Below are positions 35,475-45,338 of a stretch of 46,909 bases of DNA, piece by piece. The position numbers and the translations under genes were made by a program. This stretch comes from an uncultured Rhodospirillaceae bacterium (GTDB taxonomy: Bacteria; Pseudomonadota; Alphaproteobacteria; UBA8366). The stretch lies in contig CAJWLM010000023.1 of the NCBI GenBank assembly GCA_913043025.1, positions 1 to 46,909 of the forward strand, written 5' to 3'. The notes under the pieces were generated by a model. It saw nothing but the letters and a program-made list of their open reading frames with translations, did not search any database and was not told where the DNA came from. How positions within the stretch are numbered: the stretch's first letter is position 1; each line of letters begins with the position of its first letter.

Positions 35475-36371
35475 TTACAGTTTTTTGTCCCGCGCTTCGG
35501 CTATGAGGTCCAAAACCTCTGTGTATCCGGAAGCGAGACGGTGTTTGCACTTTTCACGCAGCCCAAGTGACGCACACCAACGAAGGGTTTCCGCAGTTGC
35601 TTTAGCCATACGAGGCGCATGCCCTATTTCATTGAGTGTCTCTGCGACGTTTTCCATTTCATCCGAACGTCGCTGGGCATGAACTATGGTGCGTGGCATA
35701 TTAAAATTACATTTCTCGCGCCAATTCATACCTTTCATTGATTCTATAATTGATTCAAGAACCTCATCCTCGATATTGAAATGTCGAGCAGCCTGCATAC
35801 ACTCAAGATAAATCGCCTCTATGCCTTTCATAGTAATAGAGCGTACCATTTTACAAGCAGATGCCTGCCCTACTTCTTCCTGAATAAATTTTACATCCAT
35901 ACCATAAGGCTGAACCATTTTAACAAAAGCCTCGCCACCATCTCCACCGATGAACATGGGTACCGTGTGTCGCTTTCCCGGCACGTTTGACATAACTGAT
36001 CCCTCGACAAAGCGCGCCCCGCTGGTTTTAATTAGATCTCGAACCTTCCGTTTTTTTCCTGGAGAAATCGAATTGAAATCAAGATAGTATTGCTGAGGAT
36101 GGAGATGTTTGGCTGCCTCTTCCGCTACATCCAGACATGCAGAGCAAGTTACTGTAGAGAATACAATATCGACATCAGACACAGCTTCAGCGATTGAATC
36201 GCAAGGCTCCACACCAATCTTAATCGCTAATTTGTGCAAACGGACCCTCTCTATTTCCTTATCGAATAAGATGTCGTACGTCTTTATCCGCTCAACTCCA
36301 GCCTCTAAAAGCCCCTCTGAAACATTAGAACCAGCCTCACCAAAACCGATAAACGCGAAACTTATTGTCAT
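35475..36371 (-). CDS. NAD(P)-dependent beta-hydroxyacid dehydrogenase-like protein (DUF1932)
   Basis: A 298-residue protein with an N-terminal 6-phosphogluconate/3-hydroxyisobutyrate dehydrogenase-type Rossmann domain (FIGFGEAGSN, 7-16; FSTVTCSACLDVAEEAA) and a C-terminal DUF1932 domain with PRTIVHAQRRSDEMENVAETLNEIG. K at about 180 in SACKMVRSITMKG is in the place of the catalytic lysine. AAGGGGAT precedes the start. It converges with the TcuA-like gene across a good hairpin, and an 18-base perfect palindrome lies about 40 bases upstream of its start. Substrate unknown. Confidence 0.85.
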   Translation of the reverse strand: MTISFAFIGFGEAGSNVSEGLLEAGVERIKTYDILFDKEIERVRLHKLAIKIGVEPCDSIAEAVSDVDIVFSTVTCSACLDVAEEAAKHLHPQQYYLDFNSISPGKKRKVRDLIKTSGARFVEGSVMSNVPGKRHTVPMFIGGDGGEAFVKMVQPYGMDVKFIQEEVGQASACKMVRSITMKGIEAIYLECMQAARHFNIEDEVLESIIESMKGMNWREKCNFNMPRTIVHAQRRSDEMENVAETLNEIGHAPRMAKATAETLRWCASLGLREKCKHRLASGYTEVLDLIAEARDKKL

Positions 36372-36763
36372 TTTGAAATCCCCTTAAATTTTATTTTATT
36401 TCCAACCTAGGTTTAAAATTTTAAACCCCACGCATGATCCCGAAATAATCTCAAAAATCGTGGCGTATAGGGGCTAAGGTCAAACAAGTATTTTTATTCC
36501 AACGGCTTTGATGCAAAAAGGTTCGGGCCACCTTTACTCAACCGGTTCGCCAATTCCCTTTCGGGTCTTGGTAACAAACAAATAGATGCTGATGCGATAC
36601 TATTTTTCGAAGTTTAAAAAGATATATAGTAAAAAGGTAGTATCTTATCACGTTTAAAAATACTCGAGTTAATGTGCCCTGTCACTATCACGGCCTATTT
36701 CGCTTAGGTAATCGTGGATGGTGTTGTACATAGCTGCGGTGAATGCTGTTACAAGGTTTTAAT
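36372..36763. other. Non-coding region between DUF1932 and molybdenum hydroxylase genes
   Basis: 392 bases with the leaders of two divergent genes and the 18-base palindrome at 36410. There is no sign of a small FeS or FAD subunit gene here. Confidence 0.6.
36410..36427. promoter_or_regulatory. 18-base perfect palindrome upstream of the DUF1932 dehydrogenase
   Basis: GGTTTAAAATTTTAAACC reads the same on both strands with no spacer. It starts 39 bases upstream of the minus-strand DUF1932 gene start, a normal place for a repressor or activator site. A second overlapping short palindrome (AACCTAGGTT) abuts it on the gene side. Confidence 0.45.
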
Positions 36764-39064
36764 ATGACGAATGAAAATGAAAAATACGGCCGCTCTGAAG
36801 CACCCGGAAGGAGTGAGGACGCAAGGCTACTGACAGGAAAAGGCCAATTCACCGCCGATCTTACTTTTCCTAATATGGCTCATGCAGTTTTTGTTCGCTC
36901 ACCTCATGGGCATGCAGAAATTGCGTGTATTGATAGTTCTTTAGCGTTAGCCAAGCCGGGGGTAATTGCTGTTTATGCCGCTGATGACCTCCAAAACATT
37001 CACCCCATTCCATGCACCCGTATAGCGCAAGGGCGCAACGGAGAAAAACCCGTTTGTCCTGATCGCTGGCCTCTGGCAAAAGAACGAGTTAGGCATGTGG
37101 GAGAAGCTGTAGCTGTCGTCATTGCAGAGACAAGGACGCAGGCGGAGGATGCTGCCGAGCTTGTGAACGTTGATTATTTGCCTCTCGAGTCAATAGTCCG
37201 CCCCGAAAAAGCGATTTTAGACGGGGCTCCACAAATCTGGCCAAATATTGCTAATAATTTGATATTAGACTGGGACGACGGAGACAAACCAGCAACCGAT
37301 AGGGCATTTCAAACAGCTGCTCACACCGTGAAGCTGGTTACACGGAATAACCGTCTTGTTGTTTCTGCAATGGAGCCTAGAGCAGCCATCGGTCGTGTGG
37401 AAGACGGAAGGCTTACGCTTTATGCATGCAGTCAAGGAGTTAAGACACTGCACTCACAGCTAGCTTCGCTGGCACTAAGACTCAATAACCCAGATGATCT
37501 TCGCATTGTAACAGGAGATGTTGGTGGCGGGTTTGGTATGAAAACACAATGCTATCCCGAGTACCCTGTTATCCTTCGTGCAGCTGAGCGTCTAGGCCGG
37601 GCCGTTAAATGGGTTGCTAACCGGGCAGAAAGCTTTGCAAGCGATAACTCTGCACGCGATAGCCAACTCACTGCTGAAATTGCATTGGACAATAATGGGG
37701 TTATACAAGCACTTCGATATCACTCAATACAGGGAATGGGAGCATATCTATCTGCCAGCGGTCCCAGTAGCCCTACACGCAATACTGCAATGTGCCTCTC
37801 CGGCTGTTACCGCATACCATCAATTTACATACAGGTGGAATGTGTATTTACAAATACTGCCCCAATCGGCCCTTATCGAGGGGCAGGAAGACCAGAGGCC
37901 GCTTATGTTATCGAACGACTTATGGATATGGCATCTGAAACGACCGGTATCGGACGTACAGAAATCCGAAGACGCAATTTTATTCCTTCTGAAGATATGC
38001 CCTACTCCACACCTCTTAAAGTCACCTATGACTCCGGCGAATTCAATGAAATATTAGAGAAAGCTCTCCCTCTCGCTGATTGGGATGGTTTCGAGATGCG
38101 GCGTGCGGTTTCAGAAAATTTGGGATTGCTGCGTGGTTTAGGTATCGCCTGTTTTCTCGAACATGCGGGAGCAAATACTTCGGAGTCCGCACGAATTGGC
38201 TTCGATGAGGATAATCGTCTAGTGTTATTCAGCGGAGCCCAATCCCAGGGTCAAGGACACATTGATGCATTCCGGAAACTGATATCTGAGACGCTTGGAG
38301 TAAGCCCAGAACGTGTCACGATGGTTCAAGGTGATAGTGATATTTCTCCCTCAGCGGGATCAACGACGGGATCACGTACGATGGCAGTCGGCGGCGGTGC
38401 ATTTCACAAGGCCGGGCTCGCATTAATTGAAAAAGCCCGTCTTCTGGCCGCTAATCAATTCGAATGTGCGCCTGCCGACGTGGAATTTAAAAAGGGGTTT
38501 TTCTTGGTTGCCGGCACAGATCGAACAGTAACACTTGAAAAGATTATTGATATGGCCCCTCCTGGTGCTCTTGATACAGAGGTGAATTATGAAGCAGATG
38601 CTCCTACCTATCCAAATGGTTGTCACATTGCTGAGATTGAGATAGATCCAAAAACGGGGGCACTCACCCTAGACCGTTACACTGGGGTTGATGATTCTGG
38701 CAGGATAATCAATCATATGATAGTCGACGGCCAACTTCATGGAGGCATAGCACAAGGCGCAGGGCAAGTGCTTATGGAGGACTTAATCTATGATGATGAT
38801 GGCCAACTGATCAGCGGATCTTACATGGATTATGCTATGCCACGCGCAGATAATATGCCCAATTTCAAATTGGATTTTCATCCTGTTCCGTGTCGCACCA
38901 ATGCAATCGGGGTCAAAGGAGCTGGAGAATCTGGCACAATTGCCGCGTTGCCTACTATTATGAATGCAATTGCTAACGCGCTTAAGTCTGCTGGTGTCTC
39001 TAATGCCAATATGATAGACATGCCGGCTACACCCGAAAAAATTTGGCGGGCACTGAACGGGTAA
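36764..39064 (+). CDS. Molybdenum hydroxylase large subunit (xanthine dehydrogenase/CoxL-like form II)
   Basis: A 766-residue molybdopterin-cytosine-dinucleotide-type subunit. The catalytic glutamate is E722 in GVKGAGESGT. VTGDVGGGFGMK and PIGPYRGAGRPEAAY are present; PYRGAGR is the form II pattern, so it is not a true CO dehydrogenase (AYxCSFR). The start at 36764 has AAGG eight bases ahead; ATG 36743 would add seven residues. The usual partners, a 2Fe-2S small subunit and an FAD subunit, are not on either side, so either they are elsewhere or this copy works alone or with borrowed partners. Probable hydroxylation of an N-heterocycle or aldehyde. Confidence 0.9.
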   Translation: MTNENEKYGRSEAPGRSEDARLLTGKGQFTADLTFPNMAHAVFVRSPHGHAEIACIDSSLALAKPGVIAVYAADDLQNIHPIPCTRIAQGRNGEKPVCPDRWPLAKERVRHVGEAVAVVIAETRTQAEDAAELVNVDYLPLESIVRPEKAILDGAPQIWPNIANNLILDWDDGDKPATDRAFQTAAHTVKLVTRNNRLVVSAMEPRAAIGRVEDGRLTLYACSQGVKTLHSQLASLALRLNNPDDLRIVTGDVGGGFGMKTQCYPEYPVILRAAERLGRAVKWVANRAESFASDNSARDSQLTAEIALDNNGVIQALRYHSIQGMGAYLSASGPSSPTRNTAMCLSGCYRIPSIYIQVECVFTNTAPIGPYRGAGRPEAAYVIERLMDMASETTGIGRTEIRRRNFIPSEDMPYSTPLKVTYDSGEFNEILEKALPLADWDGFEMRRAVSENLGLLRGLGIACFLEHAGANTSESARIGFDEDNRLVLFSGAQSQGQGHIDAFRKLISETLGVSPERVTMVQGDSDISPSAGSTTGSRTMAVGGGAFHKAGLALIEKARLLAANQFECAPADVEFKKGFFLVAGTDRTVTLEKIIDMAPPGALDTEVNYEADAPTYPNGCHIAEIEIDPKTGALTLDRYTGVDDSGRIINHMIVDGQLHGGIAQGAGQVLMEDLIYDDDGQLISGSYMDYAMPRADNMPNFKLDFHPVPCRTNAIGVKGAGESGTIAALPTIMNAIANALKSAGVSNANMIDMPATPEKIWRALNG

Positions 39065-39478
39065 TTCCCATTATCCGCCCTATTAGCAAAAAATTTTATC
39101 CAACATGACGCTTTGAGCCGCTTGTCGAGAGTTATCAATCATTAAATTAAGGCATTTAGTGCCCAAAAACGGCCACAAAAGCCTAATATGTTAATTTTGG
39201 ATATGTAAAGTACATCGTGTGGTTTTTAAGTACTTAGCACTGATCAAAGTTCGAGATCTGGTGTGAGATTATATTTGGCCTACGAAATATCGTATCCATC
39301 TGAAAAAGAACAATTTATCCGATTAAAAAATATTGTATTCAATAAATATTTACTTGATTTAAATTATTTATTGTAATCTTATTACAATTATAATAAATAA
39401 AGATGTAATGAAACAAAAATTAAATGATTTTTAGTTAAGTATTGATCAAGTGTCTTTATGAAATCTTTGGTGGGATTT
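39065..39478. other. Strongly AT-rich non-coding region before the Sel1/SPOR gene
   Basis: 414 bases, with the stretch from about 39300 to 39440 almost entirely A and T. It holds the dyad and TATAAT box described separately; no gene is seen. Confidence 0.6.
39370..39394 (+). promoter_or_regulatory. TATAAT box preceded by an 8-3-8 dyad, upstream of the Sel1/SPOR gene
   Basis: A perfect dyad ATTGTAAT, three bases, ATTACAAT (39370-39388) is followed at once by a consensus -10 box TATAAT (39389-39394), about 85 bases before the gene. No good -35 is seen; the dyad occupies the spacer, as expected for a site whose protein would block or assist polymerase. AT-rich surroundings raise the chance of coincidence. 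Confidence 0.35.
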
Positions 39479-40582
39479 ATGAAAAAAGTAGCGTTATTGT
39501 TCGTTATACCGAGCATGTTAGCTAGTGTGGCAGGTGCTGCAGACTTCGCGGCAGGGCGCAACGCATATATACGTGGCGATTTTCAGGTCGCCTATAAAGA
39601 GTTTTTGCCGTTAGCCCACGAGGGAGATGCCAAATCACGTGTCGGCGTTGGGTTACTCTATGCAAAAGGGCAAGGAGTAAAACAAAATGACGTTGAAGCA
39701 CATCGTTGGTTTACATTAGCAGCCCAGCAGAAACCAATACCGGACGTTTTTGTTAGAACCGTTGCAGTTGAAAACCGGAAGGTATTGGCAAGACGCATGA
39801 ACGAGGAGCAGCTAGCTGAAGCGAAGCGTCTAGTCGATGCTAATAAAGAAAATAAGCAAACAGCATACGCAGAGAATGCCGTAACCAAAGCAACGGCAAA
39901 CGAGCGTGAGTTAAGCCTTCATACTGATACGCCGGAAATTCTGTCCACTGATAAAAAATCACCGCACACGAGGGGAGCGCCGCAACATAATTTGAATTTT
40001 TCGGAGAGTGTAGTAAATCAAAATCCAATGAATTTAAGTCTGATTGAGAAAAGATCTGCTCAAAGAACACCAAAGAGCATTTTAGGTAATGTAGCGCCTA
40101 AAGAGCTCGCTGGTATTGACCAACAGCCGTTTGTTGCGCAAACGATACTACCTGGCAGCCGAAATGGCCGGCCAACAACCATCGCTGTGATCCCGCCTAA
40201 ATTTGCAAAAACTAAAAATGACTCAGTTAGTTTTTCTAAAAAAAGACCATCTGCTCGAGCAAAGCAAGGTCGTGTTTTGAAAACAGCGGCATTAAATGAA
40301 GAACTGAAAAAAAATGACAGGCCCGCGATATTAATACAATTAGGCGCTTTTAAAGACTCCCCGCGCAAAATAGCATCCCGGGCGTGGGATGATATTTTTC
40401 AACTGCATGGCGATATTATCGGTCGAAAAGAAGCAATAATTGTAAAGGCAAACTTAGGTACAAAGGGTGTTTTCCAAAGGTTACGCACGGGCCCTTATCC
40501 AACGTTTTCTCAAGCAGTTGATATTTGCAAACAACTTCGAACTCGAAACCAAAGCTGCTTTGTGATTAAAAGTCGTTTGTAA
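39479..40582 (+). CDS. Exported Sel1-repeat and SPOR-domain protein
   Basis: About 367 residues. A signal peptide (KKVALLFVIPSMLASVAGA) is followed by a Sel1/TPR-like segment with GDAKSRVGVGLLYAKGQGV and EAHRWFTLAAQQ (about 45-85). A long low-complexity linker rich in N, K, T and P runs to about 290. The C-terminus is a SPOR-like domain (AILIQLGAFKDSPRK to RTGPYPTFSQAVDICKQLR), which in family members binds glycan strands lacking stem peptides, at division sites. It is therefore likely periplasmic and tied to cell-wall remodelling, an outlier among the metabolic genes. ATG 39458 would add seven residues. A TATAAT box with a dyad lies upstream. Confidence 0.82.
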   Translation: MKKVALLFVIPSMLASVAGAADFAAGRNAYIRGDFQVAYKEFLPLAHEGDAKSRVGVGLLYAKGQGVKQNDVEAHRWFTLAAQQKPIPDVFVRTVAVENRKVLARRMNEEQLAEAKRLVDANKENKQTAYAENAVTKATANERELSLHTDTPEILSTDKKSPHTRGAPQHNLNFSESVVNQNPMNLSLIEKRSAQRTPKSILGNVAPKELAGIDQQPFVAQTILPGSRNGRPTTIAVIPPKFAKTKNDSVSFSKKRPSARAKQGRVLKTAALNEELKKNDRPAILIQLGAFKDSPRKIASRAWDDIFQLHGDIIGRKEAIIVKANLGTKGVFQRLRTGPYPTFSQAVDICKQLRTRNQSCFVIKSRL

Positions 40583-40791
40583 TTTTACTGCTAATCTGTG
40601 CCTATAGTTTAGTCTAACGTATATGTTGGGTGTGGGTTGCGATTTGCCGGTGGCTAGTCTTCATAGTTTGCTGCAAATCAAGCCAAATAGTTGTCCAAAT
40701 TTGTTTAACAGTGTTTTTACCCAAGAGGAATATCCTATCGCTAATAGCGAAGTGAATTGACCGTCGCAATTCCTTTTGCGACTATAGAGAC

Positions 40792-41637
40792 ATGGTTGAG
40801 TCCTTAAACATAACACCTATTTCAGGAGCGCTGGGAGCACGTGTCAACGGTTTGGACCTGGCAAGTAGGTTGGACCCGCGGATAACGCATTTATTGAAAG
40901 ACGCGCTACTCAAATATCTGGTATTGGTTTTCCCAAACCAAGAGCTTACGCCAAAAGATCAACTTAAAATTGCACGAAAGTTTGGCAGGCCAGACATCTA
41001 CCCGTTCCTAGATGGAATAGATGGACACCCTGAGATCATCGAAATATTAAAGACAGAAAAAGATAAAATTAATTTTGGAGTTCATTGGCATTCTGACACT
41101 ACTTATATGGCAAGACCAAACATGGGTACGATTCTCTACGCCATCGAAGTCCCGAGATATGGCGGAGATACCCTGTTCGCTAATATGTACAAAGCATATG
41201 ATTCACTTTCACCGGGCCTAAAGTCCATGCTTCACAATGTAAGGGGACACTACAGCTCTGCTCAGAAAAACATTGGTGGTCGTGATGCCAAAATGAAAAA
41301 CTTAACCGGCATGAAGAAGGCATATACCGAAACTCGGGCTATAGAGGCGATTCATCCGATCATACGCACACATCCGGAAACTGGTCGAAAAGCCCTATAT
41401 GTAAATTTCTCTCATACAACTCATTTTGAAGGCATGACACCAGAAGAAACGCTGCCGATATTACGTTATCTTACCAATCATGCCGTGCGCCCGGAACTCA
41501 CCTGCAGGCTCAGGTGGAAACAAGGTGATTTAGTAATATGGGACAACAGATGCACCCAACATAAAGCACTTAATGATTACCAGGGTCAACGCCGTCAAAT
41601 GCATAGAATAACTCTAAAAGGTGGGCGGCCTAAATAA
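40792..41637 (+). CDS. TauD/TfdA-family dioxygenase
   Basis: A 281-residue Fe(II)/2-oxoglutarate oxygenase. Iron ligands are H100 and D102 (HWHSDTTYM) and H257 (WDNRCTQH); R272 (MHRITLKGG) binds 2-oxoglutarate. NGLDLASRLDPRI and IHPIIRTHPETGRKALYVN are family signatures. It differs from the copy at 7914 in the substrate-facing segments, so they are not recent duplicates. It stands 391 bases ahead of malate synthase G on the same strand. Substrate unknown. Confidence 0.88.
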   Translation: MVESLNITPISGALGARVNGLDLASRLDPRITHLLKDALLKYLVLVFPNQELTPKDQLKIARKFGRPDIYPFLDGIDGHPEIIEILKTEKDKINFGVHWHSDTTYMARPNMGTILYAIEVPRYGGDTLFANMYKAYDSLSPGLKSMLHNVRGHYSSAQKNIGGRDAKMKNLTGMKKAYTETRAIEAIHPIIRTHPETGRKALYVNFSHTTHFEGMTPEETLPILRYLTNHAVRPELTCRLRWKQGDLVIWDNRCTQHKALNDYQGQRRQMHRITLKGGRPK

Positions 41638-42028
41638 ATTTTTTGGGTGCAACTCCTCGAAGTTAGCAATTTCTAAAAATGCAATGGACTACTCTGGCAA
41701 AGGGCAAATTCTCAGGCCACCTTGGCACGCCGCAAAATAATCATTAGCAAAAAAGGGTCTGCACATTATTTTTTGTTCTTCAATTCTGTTTTTTATAAGC
41801 TCAAGATATCCAATAATTACAAAATTTAAGCTGAATTGATTACCCTAATACGGGATTAGTTTATGAAAAAAATCAGATTTTGTGTGCTAATTCAATGAAC
41901 AAAGGCCACGTGCACTAAAAAAACTGCTTCTGAAAATTAAAAACATCGTAATACTCATTCCCGCAATTTAAGTTGACTCGACCCAACCTTGACGATATCG
42001 CAACATACTACCGATTAGGAAAACTATT
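41638..42028. other. Non-coding region upstream of malate synthase G
   Basis: 391 AT-rich bases. A weak dyad CTAAT, five bases, ATTAG lies near 41844-41858. No RNA gene or clear promoter pair could be assigned. Confidence 0.5.
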
Positions 42029-44197
42029 ATGACAGAACGCATAGCTGTAGCTGGATTGAAAGTCGCAACCGAACTTTATTCTTTCATCGATCAAGAAGTT
42101 GTTCCGGGAACTGATTTAAAAACCGAGCACTTCTGGGAGCAACTTTCATGCATTCTTAGAGAAATGACACCTCGTAATCGCGAGCTTTTAGAGAAACGCG
42201 ATATCTTGCAATCAAAAATTAGCGATTGGCATGGGAAACATGGGCACGAAGACCTTAATCATAAAGATTACACCGAATTCCTTAAAAACATCGGATACCT
42301 GGTAAAGGATGGTGGAGAATTCCGAGTTAGTACAAAAAATGTAGATACCGAAATTGCTAGTATTGCCGGACCGCAGTTAGTGGTACCCGTCAATAATGCA
42401 CGCTACGCACTCAACGCAGCAAATGCGCGCTGGGGATCACTTTACGATGCTCTATATGGCACTGACGCAATCGCTAAAAATAACGACGATGCCCCAAACG
42501 GCTATGATCCGGCGCGCGGCCATAAGGTTATACAATATGTCCGTAAATTCTTAGATCAAACTGCACCTCTTGCCAAAGGAAGTCATTCGGATGTTTCATC
42601 ATATATAGTTGCTAATGGCGCACTTATCGCCTTAATCGATAATGTGGAAGTTGGGCTGCTAACTCCTCTTCAATTCGCCGGTTATAAGGGAAAAGCAGAA
42701 AATCCCAGTGCAATATTGCTACAAAATCATGGTCTTCACATTGAAATAAAGGTAGACAGCAATCATCCCATTGGCTGCAACGATAAAGCAAACATATCCG
42801 ACGTGATCCTCGAAGCTGCCATAACAACAATTCAGGACTTCGAGGACTCCGTAGCAGCCGTTGATGCGGAAGACAAAGTCATGGCTTACCGTAATTGGCT
42901 TGGGCTTATGACAGGTAATTTATCCACATCCTTCCAAAAGAACGGCCAAGAAATCACCCGTACACTCAATCGTGATCGTGCTTATACGACACCGAACGGT
43001 GATGAACTTGTCCTTCACGGACGCAGTGTAATGTTAAATCGTAATGTTGGAATTCACATGTGGTCCGATGCTGTGCTCGATACAGATGGTGAAGAAGTGC
43101 CAGAGGGTATACTGGATGCAATGATTACATCGGCTATCGCCATACACGATCTAAATAATTCAGGGCCAATAAAAAATAGTCGCGAAGGCTCTGTCTACAT
43201 AGTTAAACCGAAACAACATGGACCAGAAGAAGTGGCTTTTACTAATGACCTTTTCGGCCTGGTCGAGGACGCGCTCGGCTTAAAGCGGTTCAGTTTGAAA
43301 ATGGGTATAATGGATGAAGAAAGGCGCACAACACTAAACCTAAGGGAGTCAATTCGTGCAGCTCGAGACCGGGTAGTTTTTATAAATACCGGATTCTTGG
43401 ATAGAACAGGTGACGAGATACACACCTCCATGGATGCGGGTGCCATGATTCGCAAAAGCGATATGAAAGGAGCACCCTGGATCAGTGCCTATGAGGACTG
43501 GAATGTTGATGTAGGGCTTGCAGCGGGTTTACAAGGATGTGCACAGATTGGTAAGGGCATGTGGGCAATGCCTGATATGATGAATGATATGCTCGAACAG
43601 AAAAAAAACCACCCTTTGGCTGGAGCTAATACCGCTTGGGTCCCTTCACCCACCGCTGCAGTCCTGCACGCAATGCATTATCATGAGGTTGATGTTTTGT
43701 CCCGCCAAGAAGAAATCAAATCCCGCGACCAAGCATCGATTGCCGATATAATGACTATTCCAATCACTGAACGGCCCAACTGGTCTGAAGATGATATACA
43801 AGCAGAGCTCGATAATAATGCGCAAGGGATACTAGGATACGTGGTTCGTTGGATTGACCAGGGAATTGGATGCTCAAAGGTACCAGATATAAATGATGTG
43901 GGTTTAATGGAAGACCGTGCGACCCTTCGAATATCATCTCAGCATATGGCTAATTGGTTACGCCATGGCATTTGTAGCGCAGATCAGGTTCAAAGAACCT
44001 TGGAAAAGATGGCAGCTGTAGTAGATCAACAAAACGCCAAAGACCCCCTTTACAAGCCAATGACGCCAGATTTGAAAAATTCTATCGCTTTTAAAGCAGC
44101 TCATGATCTCGTTTTTAAAGGAGCGGAACAACCCAATGGATATACTGAGTATATCCTCCATATGCGGCGCAAAGAGTTTAAAGCAGTAGCCAAATAG
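42029..44197 (+). CDS. glcB: Malate synthase G
   Basis: A 722-residue monomeric malate synthase that condenses glyoxylate with acetyl-CoA. The full-length family pattern is visible: [28 protein letters not shown], the [24 protein letters not shown] catalytic segment, [22 protein letters not shown], and the C-terminal [19 protein letters not shown] and [29 protein letters not shown] precedes the start. No isocitrate lyase is present in the window, so here it would more likely serve glyoxylate from glycolate or another source than the glyoxylate shunt. Confidence 0.95.
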   Translation: MTERIAVAGLKVATELYSFIDQEVVPGTDLKTEHFWEQLSCILREMTPRNRELLEKRDILQSKISDWHGKHGHEDLNHKDYTEFLKNIGYLVKDGGEFRVSTKNVDTEIASIAGPQLVVPVNNARYALNAANARWGSLYDALYGTDAIAKNNDDAPNGYDPARGHKVIQYVRKFLDQTAPLAKGSHSDVSSYIVANGALIALIDNVEVGLLTPLQFAGYKGKAENPSAILLQNHGLHIEIKVDSNHPIGCNDKANISDVILEAAITTIQDFEDSVAAVDAEDKVMAYRNWLGLMTGNLSTSFQKNGQEITRTLNRDRAYTTPNGDELVLHGRSVMLNRNVGIHMWSDAVLDTDGEEVPEGILDAMITSAIAIHDLNNSGPIKNSREGSVYIVKPKQHGPEEVAFTNDLFGLVEDALGLKRFSLKMGIMDEERRTTLNLRESIRAARDRVVFINTGFLDRTGDEIHTSMDAGAMIRKSDMKGAPWISAYEDWNVDVGLAAGLQGCAQIGKGMWAMPDMMNDMLEQKKNHPLAGANTAWVPSPTAAVLHAMHYHEVDVLSRQEEIKSRDQASIADIMTIPITERPNWSEDDIQAELDNNAQGILGYVVRWIDQGIGCSKVPDINDVGLMEDRATLRISSQHMANWLRHGICSADQVQRTLEKMAAVVDQQNAKDPLYKPMTPDLKNSIAFKAAHDLVFKGAEQPNGYTEYILHMRRKEFKAVAK

Positions 44198-44211
44198 AAT
44201 GGCTTCTACAT

Positions 44212-44240
44212 TATGCATTGACCAGGTTTATAAATGCATA
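44212..44240. terminator. Inverted repeat between malate synthase and the convergent TauD gene
   Basis: TATGCATT and AATGCATA, eight-base exact arms 13 bases apart, in the short gap between two converging genes. No T run follows, so a terminator role is only suggested by position. Confidence 0.25.
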
Positions 44241-44251
44241 CGTGAAAAATA

Positions 44252-45160
44252 TCATGGCGACAGCGGTTTCGCGCCACGTAACACGGTACGATGCAGAACA
44301 CGAGGGTGTAAGTCTTGAGCAAAATCACCAGTAGCACGGTGCATTAGAGATCGGTTGTCCCACATTACCAATTCATTTGTTTTCCACTCATGTGTGTATA
44401 CAAACCGAGGTTGGGTTACCATATCTGTCAAGCGGTATATTATTTCTCGCCCCTCATGCCAATTCATCCCTGCTATATGTGAGGCGTGAATGCCAAGGTA
44501 AATACTTTTACGATTTGTTTCGGGGTGAATCCGAACAATAGGATGAGTAACTGGCGGGCTCTCTTTTTCTTGTTCTGGGGTTGCTGGCGCATTACATGAA
44601 TTACGCCTGCTTTGTGCCCAGTGATGCACCACCTCTAAACCATCTATCATTTGTTTCATCTCTGGATACAATTCATCATAAGCCATTTGCATATTTGCAA
44701 ATTGCGTAGCACCGCCATTAGGAGGTATTTCCTTAGCGTAAAGGATAGTAGCAAGCGAGGGCGTCGCGTGATACGACTTATCCGAATGCCAGAAATAATT
44801 TCCATGGCTTCGCGGCTTCGCAGTTGGCTGCCCGTCTGGGTCTAAATTTGATACTATGTGTACTGCCGGGAAAGGTTTACCGTTATGGTCAAGCGCTACG
44901 TGTCCCTCTAATTCACCAAATTGTTTAGTAAACAAAACTTGTTGATCCTTTGTAAGATCCTGATCTGGGAATGACAGCACGTGATATTTGGCTAATGCCT
45001 TCAGAATAAAATCGATGGTTTCTTCAGTTAGAGGCGAACGAAGGTCTAAACCCGGAAGTTCTGCGCCCGCCACACGACCTATTGGGCGCACAACTAAATT
45101 ATTAGGAAATGGTCCTGAAGCATTATCAAAGTTAATATCTAATTCCCCTCCAAGGTCCAT
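44252..45160 (-). CDS. TauD/TfdA-family dioxygenase
   Basis: A 302-residue Fe(II)/2-oxoglutarate oxygenase. Ligands: H125 and D127 (FWHSDKSYH), H274 (WDNRSLMH), and R291 (LHRTVLRG) for 2-oxoglutarate. I chose ATG 45160 because AAAAGGGGA precedes it by seven bases; ATG 45199 lacks such a site. Family marks include LPGLDLRSPLTEE and VTHPIVRIHPETNRKSIYLG. It converges with malate synthase and is divergent from the cupin gene. It is longer at the N-terminus than the copy at 40792. Confidence 0.88.
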   Translation of the reverse strand: MDLGGELDINFDNASGPFPNNLVVRPIGRVAGAELPGLDLRSPLTEETIDFILKALAKYHVLSFPDQDLTKDQQVLFTKQFGELEGHVALDHNGKPFPAVHIVSNLDPDGQPTAKPRSHGNYFWHSDKSYHATPSLATILYAKEIPPNGGATQFANMQMAYDELYPEMKQMIDGLEVVHHWAQSRRNSCNAPATPEQEKESPPVTHPIVRIHPETNRKSIYLGIHASHIAGMNWHEGREIIYRLTDMVTQPRFVYTHEWKTNELVMWDNRSLMHRATGDFAQDLHPRVLHRTVLRGAKPLSP

Positions 45161-45338
45161 CGGATATCCCCTTTTTACCTTTTTTACCATAATATGCACA
45201 GATCGTTATCATCGGAATTATAATGATGATCCGTAACCGGTGTAGCACAAAATATTCTTTGGAAATACCTCATTGCTGAATACAAGAGTTATATTGATTC
45301 CATGAAAATTAGAGGAAACTTTATAGTGGGGAAAACTG

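Noticed and set aside
37614-38057. 147-codon second frame inside the molybdenum hydroxylase gene
   Set aside because: Same-strand shadow with no domain or ribosome site.
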